From positions 164,274,583-164,338,582 of the forward strand of contig NC_133390.1 of assembly GCF_047511655.1 (NCBI RefSeq): a DNA stretch of 64,000 bases. Direction: 5' to 3'. Positions 43,716 through 55,505 of the stretch are shown piece by piece (the stretch's first letter is position 1; each line of letters opens with the position of its first letter). A program made the translations under genes and the position numbers. Under the pieces are notes generated by a model. That model was given only the letters and a program-made list of their open reading frames with translations. It was not told where the DNA came from and made no database searches. Origin of the DNA: Castor canadensis. Taxonomy: Eukaryota > Chordata > Mammalia > Rodentia > Castoridae.

Positions 43716-45044
43716 TTTTCCTTTATTTCTTTTTTTAAGATATGATAGAGAACCTAGATTCGATGGGGGTGTTAGGGGTGGGCATGTGAGTGATACAAAG
43801 CGGGCAGTGCACAGTAGGCATGCATGTGTTTGCTGAATCCGTAGTTAAGTGAAAATGGAAAGGAGCCTTACAAAGATGTAGCCAGCAGGAGATAGTGAAG
43901 TTGCCTATCTGGTGGGGGGTACTCTGTTTCTGTCTCTGCTCCGGCCCACCTCTGACATGGCTTGAGATAAACTAGAGAAATGGGCCCAGGAGAGGCCTCT
44001 TGGTCCCCGGGTTCCTGGACAGCCAGGAAGAGGGCACTTTGCCACATTCTTAGGAGAGAGCACATCCAAAACAATCTTTTTCTAAAAACTCAGTGCTAAC
44101 GGGTTCCAGATGTCCATTTGTTATATAATGGGTTTGTTTTAATAGCGTCAACTTCCAGATGTGCAGCCTGGAATCAAGAAGCCCATTGGCCCCCTGAGGA
44201 CACTGTGAGCCAAGCTGAGAGCTGCCCAGGGAAGAGACACAGGCATACATGAGGAACTAGGGATAGCCAGAGGTGTCTGCTCGCTGCCTGCTGGGTCACT
44301 CACCTACCTGCCCAGTGGCTGTCCCTAGACTCAGAGGTGGGGAGGATGTCACAGGCTTGGATTTGTCAGTCTGACTGAACAGGGGCTCTAAGGAAGCAAG
44401 TACAGAAAGGTGATTGGGAGGGTTTGCTTTGGAATCTGAGTTGCAGGGGTCCTTGCTGGGTGACCTTGGCTAAGTCACTTGACTGGTTGAGACACGCAGT
44501 CACTGAATGGAAAATGGAAAAACACCCTTCTACCTGGAGGGGTTATTGAAAATGAGAAATGAGGGGTCGGCACAGAGTGGTGCAGAGTGGAAAGACCTGG
44601 GGCCCTTGTGACCCAGCATTGTCCCCCCATGCCTGTCACCAACCAGAAGCCCCTGGGCGGCACAGGTTACATTGTCCCTGGTACACTGGAAAAGAGCCCT
44701 GGCAGAGAGTGTACCTCCTCCCCTAGCAGCTTGTTCCATGGCTCTATGGCTCCAACAGATAGAACATTCTTCCATCTGCCGAGCCAAAGGTGGCCTCTGG
44801 GTGACCCCTTAACTGGTCCAACATTCTACTCTCTAGAGCTTTGCTGAGTGTCTCCATATTCTCCTACCTGATGGCCATTGGGTGCCACCTCTTCGGTGGC
44901 TGCAGCTGTAACACCAGGTGGCCTAAGATTAAGATGCTCTGAGGAGGGGTGTTCAAAGTCTCAAACAAGAAAAGTCACAAAATCTGAATGCAGTCACAGG
45001 AGAGAGATGTCAAAAGGGAAACACACCACATTAAGAAAATAATC
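43716..45044. other. intergenic, nothing recognised
   Basis: No splice-bounded exons, no domains, no named repeats. Confidence 0.4.
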
Positions 45045-45200
45045 AGCCAGGCATGGTGGTACCTGCCTGTAATCCCAGCACTTAGGAGGCAGAAGCAAGA
45101 AGATTGTCAGTTTGAAGCCAGCCTGGTCTACACAGTGAGACCCTGTCTCAAAAAACAAACAAACAAAGCCCTTCCCCCCCAAAAAAAAGAAAGAAAAAAA
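45045..45200 (+). mobile_element. B1-type SINE
   Basis: cagccaggcatggtggtacc, tgcctgtaatcccagcactt, gtttgaagccagcctggtct and agtgagaccctgtctcaaaa, then an A-rich tail. It is the best-preserved B1 monomer in the window. It lands just before L1 ORF2-like sequence. Confidence 0.9.
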
Positions 45201-45204
45201 GAAT

Positions 45205-46250
45205 CTTCTCCTAACAAATGTACAAAAATAATGCAATTCCAACAAAATTCCAATCAAATGGGAGGGAGTGCAATAGGAAGTTGATGTGGAAAATAAATGT
45301 AGAATAGGTACCATATTCCTGCAAATGAAGAATAAGGCAGGACTTGTCCTCCCAGCTGTCGAAACGTATGGTAAAACTCAGTACTTTAAACAACATGTTA
45401 CTAGCCCTGGAATAGCACAAAGAAAAGTGGCACAGAAAACATGAAGTCCAAAAATAGACCCTCCAAAGATGAAAACACGGGATATAGCTAGCAGAGGAAT
45501 GTAACTTCAAACTAAAGCAAATAGGAAGTTTAACCATGGTTACCTTTGGAGAGATGGACTTGGCACGCATGGGACAGTATGAGAGAGAGAAGCGTTTACT
45601 TTGCATTCTGTATCTTTCAGGGTTGTTTGACTTTTCCAACCTTGCATATGTGTTGTTTTAAAAAAAAAAACAGTCAATGTATTTTAATGTCGATATATCT
45701 CATTTAGAGAAGATGATTCCTTTTGTATTTTTCCTCCATGCATCTTTGTATTCAAGAGAAATCTCTTAAGTGTTGTAACACAACAATAAACAAATACATA
45801 ACTAAATGTTAATGAGTATTAACTTGGGGAGGGGTGAGGGGAGGCTTTCACTTTTTAAGCCATGTTTCCATATTTCTTTTCTCGCACTTTCTCCGCATTT
45901 ATCTTCTTTCTTCTAGATAGTATAACTTTAAAAACCGAGAGGGTTGGGGAATGAAAAATTGAAAAAAAATTATAAACCAGTGCAGAAATGATGGATTACT
46001 CAGAAAATGGGACTGGATAACTGGCTAACAATTTGGAAAAAAATATAGCTAGATTCCTACTTTACACCAAAATAAACTACAGATGGCTTAAGATTTTAAA
46101 TGTTAGAAAAAAAGTTAAAAGTTAAATCATAAAAGAACCTGAATACAATGTTAGGATAATGAACATACGAACAGATTGAGATTTTAGATTTTACAACACA
46201 ACAGTGTGAGGCTTCTTCCCACCAAAATAAAATAAAATAAAGGTCAAATT
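45205..46250 (+). mobile_element. old L1 ORF2 fragments
   Basis: Two stretches resemble the 3' part of L1 ORF2: 45205-45480 (aaaaataatgcaattccaac ... caggacttgtcctcccagct ... tccaaaaatagaccctccaa) and 45960-46250 (gggactggataactggctaa ... ctagattcctactttacacc ... gatggcttaagattttaaat). The order matches plus-strand L1, but about 470 bases of unrelated or further-decayed sequence lie between. Many stops make it non-functional. Confidence 0.65.
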
Positions 46251-46256
46251 GGAGAG

Positions 46257-46260
46257 AGGA

Positions 46261-46323
<63 letters not shown>
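46257..46323. repeat. (GA)n microsatellite
   Basis: About 30 GA units with two early interruptions, a polypurine mirror tract. Confidence 0.95.
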
Positions 46324-46325
<2 letters not shown>

Positions 46326-46332
46326 CTCTTAT

Positions 46333-46436
46333 AAGAATTCCTAGGACTGGGGGTGGAGCACAGTGGTAGGCACTTGCCTAGCATGTGCAAGACCCTGGGA
46401 TCCATCCCCAGCACTGGGATAAACAAAAGAATTCCT
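46333..46436 (+). mobile_element. ID SINE with 10-bp target-site duplication
   Basis: tRNA-Ala-like body at 46346-46420 (actgggggtggagcacagtgg ... gatccatccccagcactggg). Direct repeats aagaattcct at 46333-46342 and 46427-46436 flank it, marking a retroposition event. Confidence 0.9.
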
Positions 46437-47002
46437 GTGTCATATTTTTTCCTCTAAGCCAAGAAAAAAGGAGAATTTGACTACAAAGAAACCAGAGTTT
46501 CCTAGGATGAAGGAGGAAGGCTGGGCTGAGCCTGAGTGTGTAGATGGATCCAGATGGATGGCTCAGGAAGGCAACTCAAAGGCCAGAGCTGGGTGCCCTC
46601 CATGTGGCAGGGGTTCCCCAGTCGTCCTGGCAGTCTCAATCCTATATGGTGCCAGTTACTTCCCTGGCTCAGTCTGATACTCTCTGCTCCCTCCTTCCTG
46701 GACACCTTACCCTCTGTCACTCCTCCTCACATATGAGGTATTTTTCTAGTTCCATGACTTTTGCAACCGTGGGTCTCTCTGCTTGGCTTGCTCTCTCTCT
46801 TCTGTACCCGGAAAAAAAAATCCACTTCTCCTTCATGGCTCAGTTCAAACAATCCCCTGTGCTGTAAAACCATCTTTGATCAACCCTGCTCTCCCTCCCT
46901 CCCCTAAAGGAACACCCCTTGGGCTTTTATGGCAACTCCCCATCATTCTATCCAGCATTTGCCACACTGGATTGCCATTCTCTGCTTACTTGCCTGGGTC
47001 CC

Positions 47003-47549
47003 TGCCATGATTTGAATGTCTGCCCTGAAATTCATGTTGAAATTTAATCTTCAAATTCATATGTTGATGGGACTTGGAGTTGGGACCTTGGAAGGTAATT
47101 AATTAGGTCTTTGGGGGTGAGCACCCTCCTCCACCAAGATAAGACTGGTGGCTTTATAAGATGAGGAAGAGACCCGAGCTGACACCTACTTGCTCTGTCC
47201 TCCATTGTGATACCTCTTCCGTGTTACTGTGCAGTAGGAAGGACCTCCTCAGATGCCAGTAACATGCTCTTATACCTTCTAACTTACAGAATTTTTCTCT
47301 TTTTTTTTTGGTGGTACTGGGGTTTGAACTCAGGGCTTCACGCTTGCTAGGCAAGCCACTCAGCCAGCCCTTGTGTTTTGTGTTGGGTCTCACGAACTAT
47401 TTGCCTAGGCTGGCTTTGAACAGAGATCCTCCTGATCTCTGCCTCTCCAGTAGCTAGGATTATAGGTGTGAGCCACCGGCACCCAGCAAGGATTTTTATA
47501 AATTACCCAGTGTGTGGTCAGTTATAGTGACAGGAAATGGACTGGGACA
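47003..47549 (+). mobile_element. MaLR (ERVL-MaLR) solo LTR fossil, nested
   Basis: tgccatgatttgaatgtctg ... aaattcatgttgaaatttaa ... attaggtctttgggggtgag ... ttataaattacccagtgtgt ... ggaaatggactgggaca is a plus-strand MLT1-like LTR. It lies inside L2 and contains a younger SINE at 47299-47490. No internal region. Ancient and broken. Confidence 0.75.
47299..47490 (-). mobile_element. B1-tRNA dimeric SINE inside MaLR LTR
   Basis: T-run, ggtactggggtttgaactca ... cacgcttgctaggcaagcca, then gttgggtctcacgaactatt ... gctaggattataggtgtgag and caccggcacccagc. Inverted dimer. Confidence 0.9.
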
Positions 47550-47660
47550 GTCTCTCCCTCTAGACTGTGAGTCTAGACAGGTTTCCACAAGCCCCCATTC
47601 TTCTCTCCAGGTGTAGCTTAGGGTTAAGTGTTTAACAAATATTATGTGAACAAGTTAATT

Positions 47661-48044
47661 GTACCAAGAGTGACAGCAGAGTGACTGAACAGACACTGCC
47701 CATACACAGCTAGTTGAACTTCAGATTCAGTCATTTCTTTCGTGAAACAGTATGATCTTAATAAAAAACAAGGATACAGCTGTTTATGGTTAAATTATTT
47801 CTCATAATTACATAGCAGTTAGAAAGGTGCCGAGTAAGCTCACAGTAAGCTCTGGCCAGGGATGTCCTTGCCCTTAAGATATCCACAGTCTACCAGGGAG
47901 CTGCTTGGTGGGAAAAAGAACGATGATAGCCACATTCCTGAGTTTTGTGGTAGCACAAAGAAAGAAGTCTGTCTTCACTTGGGGAGGCAGGGATTATTGC
48001 TCATGAGGAGATGTGAACGTGGGACACAGTGGTGATAACCAGAA
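47661..48044. other. intergenic, nothing recognised
   Basis: No gene or repeat that I can support. Confidence 0.4.
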
Positions 48045-48165
48045 TGTGAGCCCACAAGGGCAGACATTTTCATATATTTGTTCACTGTTGGATCTCAGCT
48101 TCTAGACTAGCACAGTGGGCCCTCAGTAAATACTTGAGAGGTGAATGGCTGTAATGAATTCTGGA
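48045..48165 (+). repeat. L2 LINE 3' end
   Basis: atgtgagcccacaagggcag, tatatttgttcactgttgga and ctagcacagtgggccctcag, then taaatacttgagaggtgaat match the L2 3' tail. Confidence 0.65.
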
Positions 48166-48226
48166 ATCCTTTCTAGAGTTAATGCTTAAGTTACTTCTGG
48201 AGGGCTCCCAAAGCTGAATCATTTTC

Positions 48227-48515
48227 TGTCTTAGTCTGTTACTATAACAGAATACCTGAGTCTGGGTAATTTATAAAACAAAGAAATTTATTTAGCTTAT
48301 AATTCTGCAGGCTGCATCTGGTAAGGGCCTTGTGCTGCCTTATAACAGAGGGGCAAGTAACATTTGCAGAAGAAACAGCCTTAATCCCTTCATCCTCATA
48401 GGCCCTCTATTACCCAAATACCTCTTAAAAGTTCCACTACCTCTCAATATTGTTACCTTGGGGACCAAATTTCCACATGAGTTTTGGAGGGGACAAACCA
48501 CATCTAATCTGTAAC
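48227..48515 (-). mobile_element. MaLR (ERVL-MaLR) solo LTR fossil
   Basis: Plus-strand text tgtcttagtctgttactata ... tgggtaatttataaaacaaa ... gcatctggtaagggccttgt ... ttttggaggggacaaaccac is a reverse MaLR LTR, shortened relative to the family. No internal region. Ancient and broken. Confidence 0.7.
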
Positions 48516-48904
48516 ACTTTTCTTGAGTTGTAAAACAGGGCTGATCTCAATGAAGTTTCAGTCTTTGGGGTACTCAAGACGTCAGATTGGACCTGGGGCA
48601 GGGGAGGCACCTTCAGAATGTGATGAGGAGGGGCAGAGGGCCTGAGGCATTGTGTGTCAGGGCCCATAGGGATAGGAATAGGGGCAAAAGGGAGGAGGGA
48701 AGTTCCAAAGATGGCAGGCAGTCTCTGGAGAAGGAGTTGTGGCCTGCTCTCCTCCCTAGGGCCATAGATGCAGCATAGACTGCAAGGAGCCAGGAGGGGG
48801 TGATGGGGCTCAGAAAGCCAGGCCAAGCTTTCCTGATTAAGAAGATACTGTGCATTGACAAGAGAAGGCCACCAAGTGCTCTGGGGTCAACAAGGACTTT
48901 CCTC

Positions 48905-49095
48905 CTTTTTTATTTTTATTTTTTTAGCAGTTCTGGCGTTTGAACTCAGGGCCTTGTGCTTGTGAGGCAGGCACTCTACCACTTGAGTTTAAGTTATTTT
49001 TCTAATAGGTGTCATGTTGATCCCCAGGCTTTCTTGGGCTCAAATCTTCCCATTTATGCTTCCCTCATAGCTGGGATGACAGGTGTGCCTGATCT
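48905..49095 (-). mobile_element. partial composite SINE, inverted
   Basis: T-run, gcagttctggcgtttgaact ... gcaggcactctaccacttga (tRNA module), then a B1 module ending in tagctgggatgacaggtgtg. The outer B1 module seen in full composites is absent. Confidence 0.8.
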
Positions 49096-49727
49096 GTCTT
49101 TTGAGTACAGGCCAGGTACCAGACAAAGTAACAGAAGCTCAAATTGAGAGCTCAAAAGTGTTAGGTGTGTTCTCAGAGTACCCCAACTACAGCAAGAGAA
49201 AACCAGGGCTCAATTTCACATCTTTTTAATGACAGAGCCGACCTTTCTTTACTCTGCTAAAAAAAGAAAAGAAATGAAAAAGTGAGGCTACAAGCACATG
49301 GCAGGCATATAGCCCAAGCTAATGCATGCCTCAATCCAAGACAGTGTCACATCAGGGTACGGGGCAAGAACCACTGTCATTCTGGGGACAGGGGCAGACT
49401 AAGGTCACAGGTCAGAGCTGCCAGACCTGGGGAAAACTGGCTTTCTAAGCTTTGTGTTACTAATCAGACACTGTGCCCTGGGATTGGTGGCAGGGCCTGC
49501 CAAAGTCTCTAGCTCCCTGACTCTCCCTCATCCTTCCATCCCAAGTCTGACCTGACCTTCCTCCCAGGACAAGGAGCTGGCCTGGCTCTTATCCAGGGGG
49601 GAGACTGCAGCTGCTCCTGAGGCCCTGGTCCCAGCAGACAAAGGCACTTTCATTTCTAGCACAAGGTCTTGATTGCATGTTGCTTGGGATCCAAACAGCT
49701 TCTATGAAGGACGTGTTTCTCTCCCAG

Positions 49728-49730
<3 letters not shown>
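49096..49730. other. intergenic, nothing recognised
   Basis: No gene or repeat that I can support. Confidence 0.4.

Positions 49731-49794
<64 letters not shown>
49731..49794. repeat. (GT)n microsatellite
   Basis: About 32 uninterrupted GT units, the longest perfect dinucleotide run in the window. Confidence 0.97.
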
Positions 49795-49796
<2 letters not shown>

Positions 49797-52374
49797 ACAA
49801 GTTTGCATTGAGTTCCAAAGAGCTGGATGGACAGGGAGTTCAAGCCCCTCCCAGACTCTTGAGTTTGGCCTGGCATTACTCAGCCTTCTGGGTGCATCTC
49901 TGTATACATCTTCAGTGTCTCCACCTGTGTGTATCTGTCTGCATGTACAAGCATATTTGTGCCTGTCTCTGCAGCTAGGGTGACTGCTTAGGTATAGGCA
50001 CCTGTGAACATTTCTACACACATAAGCATGTGTTTATACACATTTGTGAGGTTTAATGACTGTGTAACCACGTCTGTCCTAAATGCTCTTGGGTGAGTGA
50101 GTTTATGTGCTTCATGTGTGTCTATGGGAGACACCTGGTACCAGATCCCACTTCCAATGCCTCGCCCGAACCTTCCCATCCTATCCCACTGCTCTGCAGT
50201 GTAAACGGCCTTTTGAAACAGCTCCCTCCCTGCCTTCTTCCATCTCCTGCCCTGCCTCTGCATTTGTGAACAACCTGGCCTTCAGTGCTAGGAGGAGGAC
50301 AGGGTTGAACAGGCTTGGCTTGGCCCATACACTTTCCAAAAGATCCCTGGCTTCCAGCCGAACTCCTTATAAAAAGGCTTCTGGGGAATAGCCTAACAGG
50401 AAGGTGGGGACCCTGACTGGGGGGCTCAAGACCCCCGCTCCAAGTTCCAAGATTCAATGGGAACATCAGTGCTGAGCTGCAGCCAGAGTGGGAGTCCCAG
50501 AATGAGGTCCCCACAAGGGGAACACAGCATCTCATGGTTTCCTGTTCAGGGTGGCAGGGCTGGGAGGGACCTCAGGGCTCTGGCAGCTCAACCTCTGCTG
50601 AGCAGATGGGGAAGGAGAGGCCCAGAGGGACATATGGGAGCCAGGCCCCATCTCAGCATGCTGCAGTACCCCCAGCCCCCACCCCACCCCGCCCATGGGA
50701 GCCTTCGATGGGAAATCCCAGGTCTGCCTACCTGTGGGTAGAGGGTGCAGCTGCTAGTCTCCACAGCCTGACAGTAGTAAGCTCTGAGGCGCAGCTGTCC
50801 CCCTGGCCTTCAGGAAGCCCAAGGCCTTCTGGCTCCAAGTTGGAAGTCAATATTTGAGCATGGGGTGGGATTTTCCCAGCACTTGCCTGATCTGGGTGCA
50901 GGGGGCCTCAGGCTTATTTCTTCCAACCTCACTGAGGCTCAGGGGAGGGCTTTCCTCAATACTACCCCCATGTTATCTGTAGCTCCTCCCTCTGATGGCA
51001 CAGGGGTCTTTTGGGTGTCCTAGAGGGTTGGGCAATGGGATAAGAAGAACTGATCCCTAGTGGTAGCACCTCTCACTGGTCGTTCGAAAGGAGGAATGTG
51101 GGCAGTGCTGAAAGAGGTGCTATAGCCTCATGGGAAGGGTGGTTTGTGGGGAAACCAGGGAAGAAGAGCCTGGAAGTTGACACCCAAATTTGGTTCCAGG
51201 AGATTCCTGGATGCTGGAAATGGACAAAGGCCCTCAAAGAGGTGGTTCCTTGGGTCCAGTCCCATTGACCTTACCAATTGTTTCCTCTCCTGTCCCACGG
51301 AAGGCACTCACCTGGGCCTTGACTATATGGCTGGCTTATGGCCTGGAAAGTCTGGGAACTGCGAATGGAAAAGTCTGTGTCAGAACTAGAGTGGGGCTGG
51401 GGAAGGGCACGGGTGGGAGCGATGTCTGGATGTGAGAGGTGTCTAGTCTGGCCATCCTGGTCAGAGCCAGGAAAGGTTTAACACCTCAGCAGTGCTGAGG
51501 CAGGGCCTGAGAGACTTCTCTCCACCACTCTTTTCTCCACATTCAGACCTGGCCATAGTGAGATCACTGAGTCTCTGGCAGTCCCTGAGAATTCTGGATC
51601 CCAAATGTGCTGGGGCAGAGGAGGGGGGAGAGGGCGGTGCCACAGTCAGAGCCCACTGAGCTGGGGGGGCCCAATAGAGGGTTAGATCAAGGAGCTGCCT
51701 CAGTCTGGCCTCAGACCTGGGCTCCTGAGCCTTTCCTAGTGGCTTGCTTCTGAGAACCAGATGACATTCCAGTGGGAGACAGGAGAGTCACCTCCCTCTA
51801 AATGCAGCCTGCTTCTGGTTTACCACCTGCTGGTTGGATCAGGAGTCTGTCAGTGCCTGTGACTCTGTAGTTACTCAAGCAGCAAATGTGTTCTGTGCAC
51901 TGTGCCCAGCCTGCAGATAGATACGTGTCTGCCTCATGGGACACAAAAAAGGAATTTATTGCACACATTTAAAAATTGGGATTTTACATATCAGCATTTC
52001 CACCCTCTGTTGAATGAGATATCAGGCGGCCCAGACCCTACCCTTGCATGGCAGCCACTGGCTATGTCTGAGGCCTGCTGCTCTTAGTAGTCAGGGAAAC
52101 AGCTGTCAAGATTTTAGTTCCTGCCTCTTAAGGGCTTAAGTCTGGCCCATGTCACCCTGGTATGTCACCCGCCTAGCCTGGTAGGCATGTGAGTTTACAA
52201 ACTTTGCTCTACCTGGAGAAAAGGGCCCAGGAAGCATGGAGGTATCCCTGAATGGACACACATTTCTCAGTTACCTTTGGGTAAATTTATGGATGCCCAC
52301 AGCTCTCCATTTTGTCCACTGCTATGAAATATATCAAGGGTGTTCTCTTTATGGCTCCTAATAAATCCTGGACA
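49795..52374. other. intergenic, no gene recognised
   Basis: GC-moderate sequence with overlapping short open frames on both strands but no domain, splice-bounded exon or promoter that I can defend. A weak MIR-like patch occurs near 50560-50640. Confidence 0.4.
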
Positions 52375-53030
52375 TAATATTACAGACTGAATGTGTATGT
52401 CTATGTTTGTGTGTGTCTATGTAGCCAGTGTGGCTATATTTGGAGAAGGGGACTTTAGGGAAGAGATTAAGGTTAAATGAGGTCATAAAGATGGGGCCCT
52501 GAGCTGACAGGATTTGTGTCCTTAGAAGAAGGTATCAAGATGGGTGTGGTGGCTCACCTCTGTAATCCTAGCTACTCAGGAGGCAGAGTTTGGGAGGATC
52601 ATGGTTTGAGGATGGCCCAGGGAAAAAGTTAGTGAGACCCCCATCTCAACCAATAAAGATGTGTGTCCCTGTCATCCCAGGTGCACAGAAAGTATAAATA
52701 GGAGGATTGAAGTTCAGGCCACGGGAAATGTAAGACCCTATTTGGAAAATAATTAAAGCAGAAAGGGTTGGGGGCACAGCTCAAGTGGTAGAGTGCCTGC
52801 CTAGTAAGCATGAGGCCCTGAGTTCAACTTCCAATATTGCCAAAAAAGGAAAACAAAGTTATTAGAGAGCTCTTTCTTCCTCCACACACCTACATCAAAA
52901 GGAACCCATGCGAGGCCACAGTAAGAGCCAGCAAAAGTGTATACCCCAGAAACTGGTCTTTCAGAACCCTTATCTTGGATATCTGGTCTCCAGATGGTGA
53001 GAAATAATGTCTGTTGTTTATTGCTGTAGT
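52375..53030 (+). mobile_element. MaLR (MLT1-like) LTR fossil carrying a composite SINE
   Basis: Left part: tggctatatttggagaaggg, aggttaaatgaggtcataaa, gatggggccctgagctgaca. Right part: gtgagaaataatgtctgttg at the 3' side. Both are plus-strand MLT1-type sequence. A composite SINE (52535-52856) splits it. No internal region. Ancient and broken. Confidence 0.7.
52535..52856 (+). mobile_element. full composite B1+B1+tRNA SINE
   Basis: First B1 module (gatgggtgtggtggctcacc ... gagacccccatctcaacc), second B1 module (tgtgtccctgtcatcccagg ... gtaagaccctatttgg), then the tRNA module (gttgggggcacagctcaagt ... gccctgagttcaacttcc) and an A-rich end. It is in plus orientation and is the best template here for the module order. 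Confidence 0.9.
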
Positions 53031-54159
53031 TGGGTGAACCTAACTTTTTCCAAAGACCGCGGTGTTTCCTGTCTTATCTCCTACACCTCTGAATTGCCTA
53101 TGACCACTTTGAGCTCACCCACTGTGCCATCACTGTGCAGTAGTGCACACAGGTTAACAGAAGACCTGGATACAGCACATGAATCCACTCAGTGTTTCAA
53201 GTCCTCTACCTGGTGTTGTTAGGAGGGGGCGGTGATTATTGGATCTAATTGTTCTGCAGGTCAGTCCTGCAGAACTGGACTCAACTGGACTCTCAGGTCT
53301 CCAATGTAGGGCACAGCCACCTTGACTCACTGTAGGAGAGCTTGGAAGTCCCCAAGCTGTTTTCTAAGAGCCTCCTGCTTTGTGAGGCAGGCTTACCAGC
53401 TGTCAAATGAGGTCAATTTGGATGTGCTTGCTGCCTTTGGCCACCGATTGTGTGAGGTGCAAGATGAGCTCTCTCTTGCTCATGCATAGACAATCTCACC
53501 TGCTCTTTCCTGTCTTCTGAGTTCTGCTTCCTAGGACATAGCTTCCAGGCAGCCTGGGCCAGGGCATCTGACACGGACTTGAATCCACTGTTTACTTGGA
53601 CTCAGTTCCCCACACCTGGCCTTCCTGGCACCTGAGCTATAGTTGGGAACATGACCAACACTGGGCTCATCTGCCAGGCCCGTCTTTCTGTAAGGCCAGC
53701 CCACACCCACCAAGGAGGGCTCTCTTGTGAGCCTCTTTCTCAAGCTAAAGGTAATTTTGCCTCCTGGTCTCCTTCTCTGTATGTCCTCCTAACTCTTCCT
53801 CCATTCTTTAGGTCCGCTCTTTAACAGCTTTCTCTCTCTTGCCAGAATCTTCTTATCTGTCCTTCTCTGGCTTTCAAACAAGACTCTGGATGGAAGGGCA
53901 GGACAGGGTAGGGCAGGGCAGAGTGGCTGCAACTTTTCCTCCAAAGTGAAAGGATGTCCTGGGAGCTTGCAGGAGGACCCTGAGAGAGCTGCCTAAAGTC
54001 CAGGGTTGAAGTCTGTTTTATCTTAAAAGTAGATGTGAGTTTTCCATTCTACTGTATGATTAATATTTCTACAAAACCATGCTTGAGCTCATATAAAACT
54101 TTTAAATGATTTAGTTTTTGCACTGAATCTATAAATAAAATTGATGTTGTGGGATGGTG
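53031..54159. other. intergenic, nothing recognised
   Basis: No gene or repeat that I can support. A (GGGCA)-like run near 53900-53925 is short. Confidence 0.4.
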
Positions 54160-54424
54160 GTTGGCAAGTGTTCTTTGTAAAGGGCCAGGTAGTAAATGTA
54201 TCTTAGGCTTTCCCAGCCACAGGGCCTCTGTGACAGCTGCAAGTTGTAGCACAAAAGCAGCCATAAACAATTCATAAAGGAATGGGTGTGGATGTGTACC
54301 AATAACACTTTATTAATGGTCACTGAAATTTGAATTTAATATAACTTTCATGTTCATGAAATGGCCTTTTGATTTTTGCATAACTTACAATGTCAACTCT
54401 ATTCTTAGCTCCGGCCATAGCTCG
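54160..54424 (+). mobile_element. old hAT-type DNA transposon remnant
   Basis: ttctttgtaaagggccaggt, agtaaatgtatcttaggctt, agcacaaaagcagccataaa, caataacactttattaatgg and gaaatttgaatttaatataa match a mammal-wide non-autonomous repeat that I place in the hAT group. The exact family name is uncertain. Confidence 0.6.
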
Positions 54425-55109
54425 CCTGCCCCACTCTCAGAAGTTAGTGTGGGGCCGTAGCTTCAGGTACGTGGCCAATGGTAGAGGAAGAATGCTACAT
54501 TTTGGAATCAGATTCATCTCCAGATTCCTGCTTTTCTACTCACTTGTGCCAGTGAAGAGGGGTGGCTGTCTTACCTGCCTGAGCCAAGTCCTCATTTGGG
54601 GAACATGAGTTGGGATGAACTCCTGCCAGTTGAGGTCTCACACAGTGACAAGAAAAGTAATCACCAATCAAGCAGTGGTGTGGCAACCTTCAGTGGTGTA
54701 TGTGGCTCAGCTGTGCAGGCTAGGATAGCCATGGCCAGAGCACGGGTGGGTGAGATGTGTTGCCTCCTGCAGTCCCTTCTACCTGAGTGGTTACCCAAAC
54801 CCTAACACCTCTCCTTCCTACTTCCAAGTGGGATGCTGCTTATATATGGCTCCTTGGACCCAGGCTGGTGAGTGCAAGTGCCCAGACATACCAAGATGTC
54901 CCTAGATTAAGCCCCAGGTCAGGTCACTCAATACCAGGACAATAAGAATGGGAAAACAATACTTCTTCCCAATTGCCCTCCCGCTGGCGTCAGGGATGAT
55001 ATCTGAAGTCAGGGGCCAGAAAGGGCCAGCACAGCCACTATCCCTGCTCATCATCTGTGTCTAATGATGCAGCAGTGCAGAGGGTCAGCCTGCCCCCATC
55101 CTGGCTCCC
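54425..55109. other. intergenic, nothing recognised
   Basis: A short MIR-like patch is possible near 54495-54560. No gene. Confidence 0.35.
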
Positions 55110-55300
55110 CTATTGGCCAGCTTATAAATCTGGAATCAGTCTTAGATTGTCAAAGCCTTGCTCCACCACCAACCAGCTGGATGACTTGGGTGAAATTGTC
55201 CAGCCTTTCTGGGCTTCAGTTTCCTCATATATACAGGGATAATGTCACAAAGATTATGAGGATTGTTCAAGCACTTTGGACAAACCCATCACAGGGAGTG
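55110..55300 (+). repeat. MIR SINE
   Basis: ccaaccagctggatgacttg, gggcttcagtttcctcatat and gataatgtcacaaagattatg are MIR core and tail. Confidence 0.75.
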
Positions 55301-55307
55301 TCTGTAA

Positions 55308-55505
55308 ATTTTTTTTTTTTTTCCGGTACTGGGGTTTGAACTCAGGGCTTACACCTAGAGCCACTCCACAGGTCCTTTTTTGTGAAGGGTTTTTCGAGAT
55401 AGTCTTTCGTGCAGAACTATTTGCCTGGTCTGGTTTTGAACCACACTCCTCCTGATCTCTAACTTTTGAGTAGCTAGGATTACAGGCGTGGGACACCAGC
55501 AAATG
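55308..55505 (-). mobile_element. B1-tRNA dimeric SINE, inverted
   Basis: T-run, tactggggtttgaactcagg, acctagagccactccacagg, then gagatagtctttcgtgcaga ... gagtagctaggattacaggc. The A-box half of the tRNA module is shortened. Confidence 0.85.

Larger units (their letters stand above)
46740..47660 (+). repeat. L2 LINE fragment split by a MaLR LTR
   Basis: The left piece 46740-47002 (ttcatggctcagttcaaaca ... attgccattctctgcttact) and right piece 47550-47660 (ctccctctagactgtgagtc ... agtgtttaacaaatattatg) are adjacent parts of the L2 3' end. They join smoothly if the LTR at 47003-47549 is removed. Confidence 0.65.
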
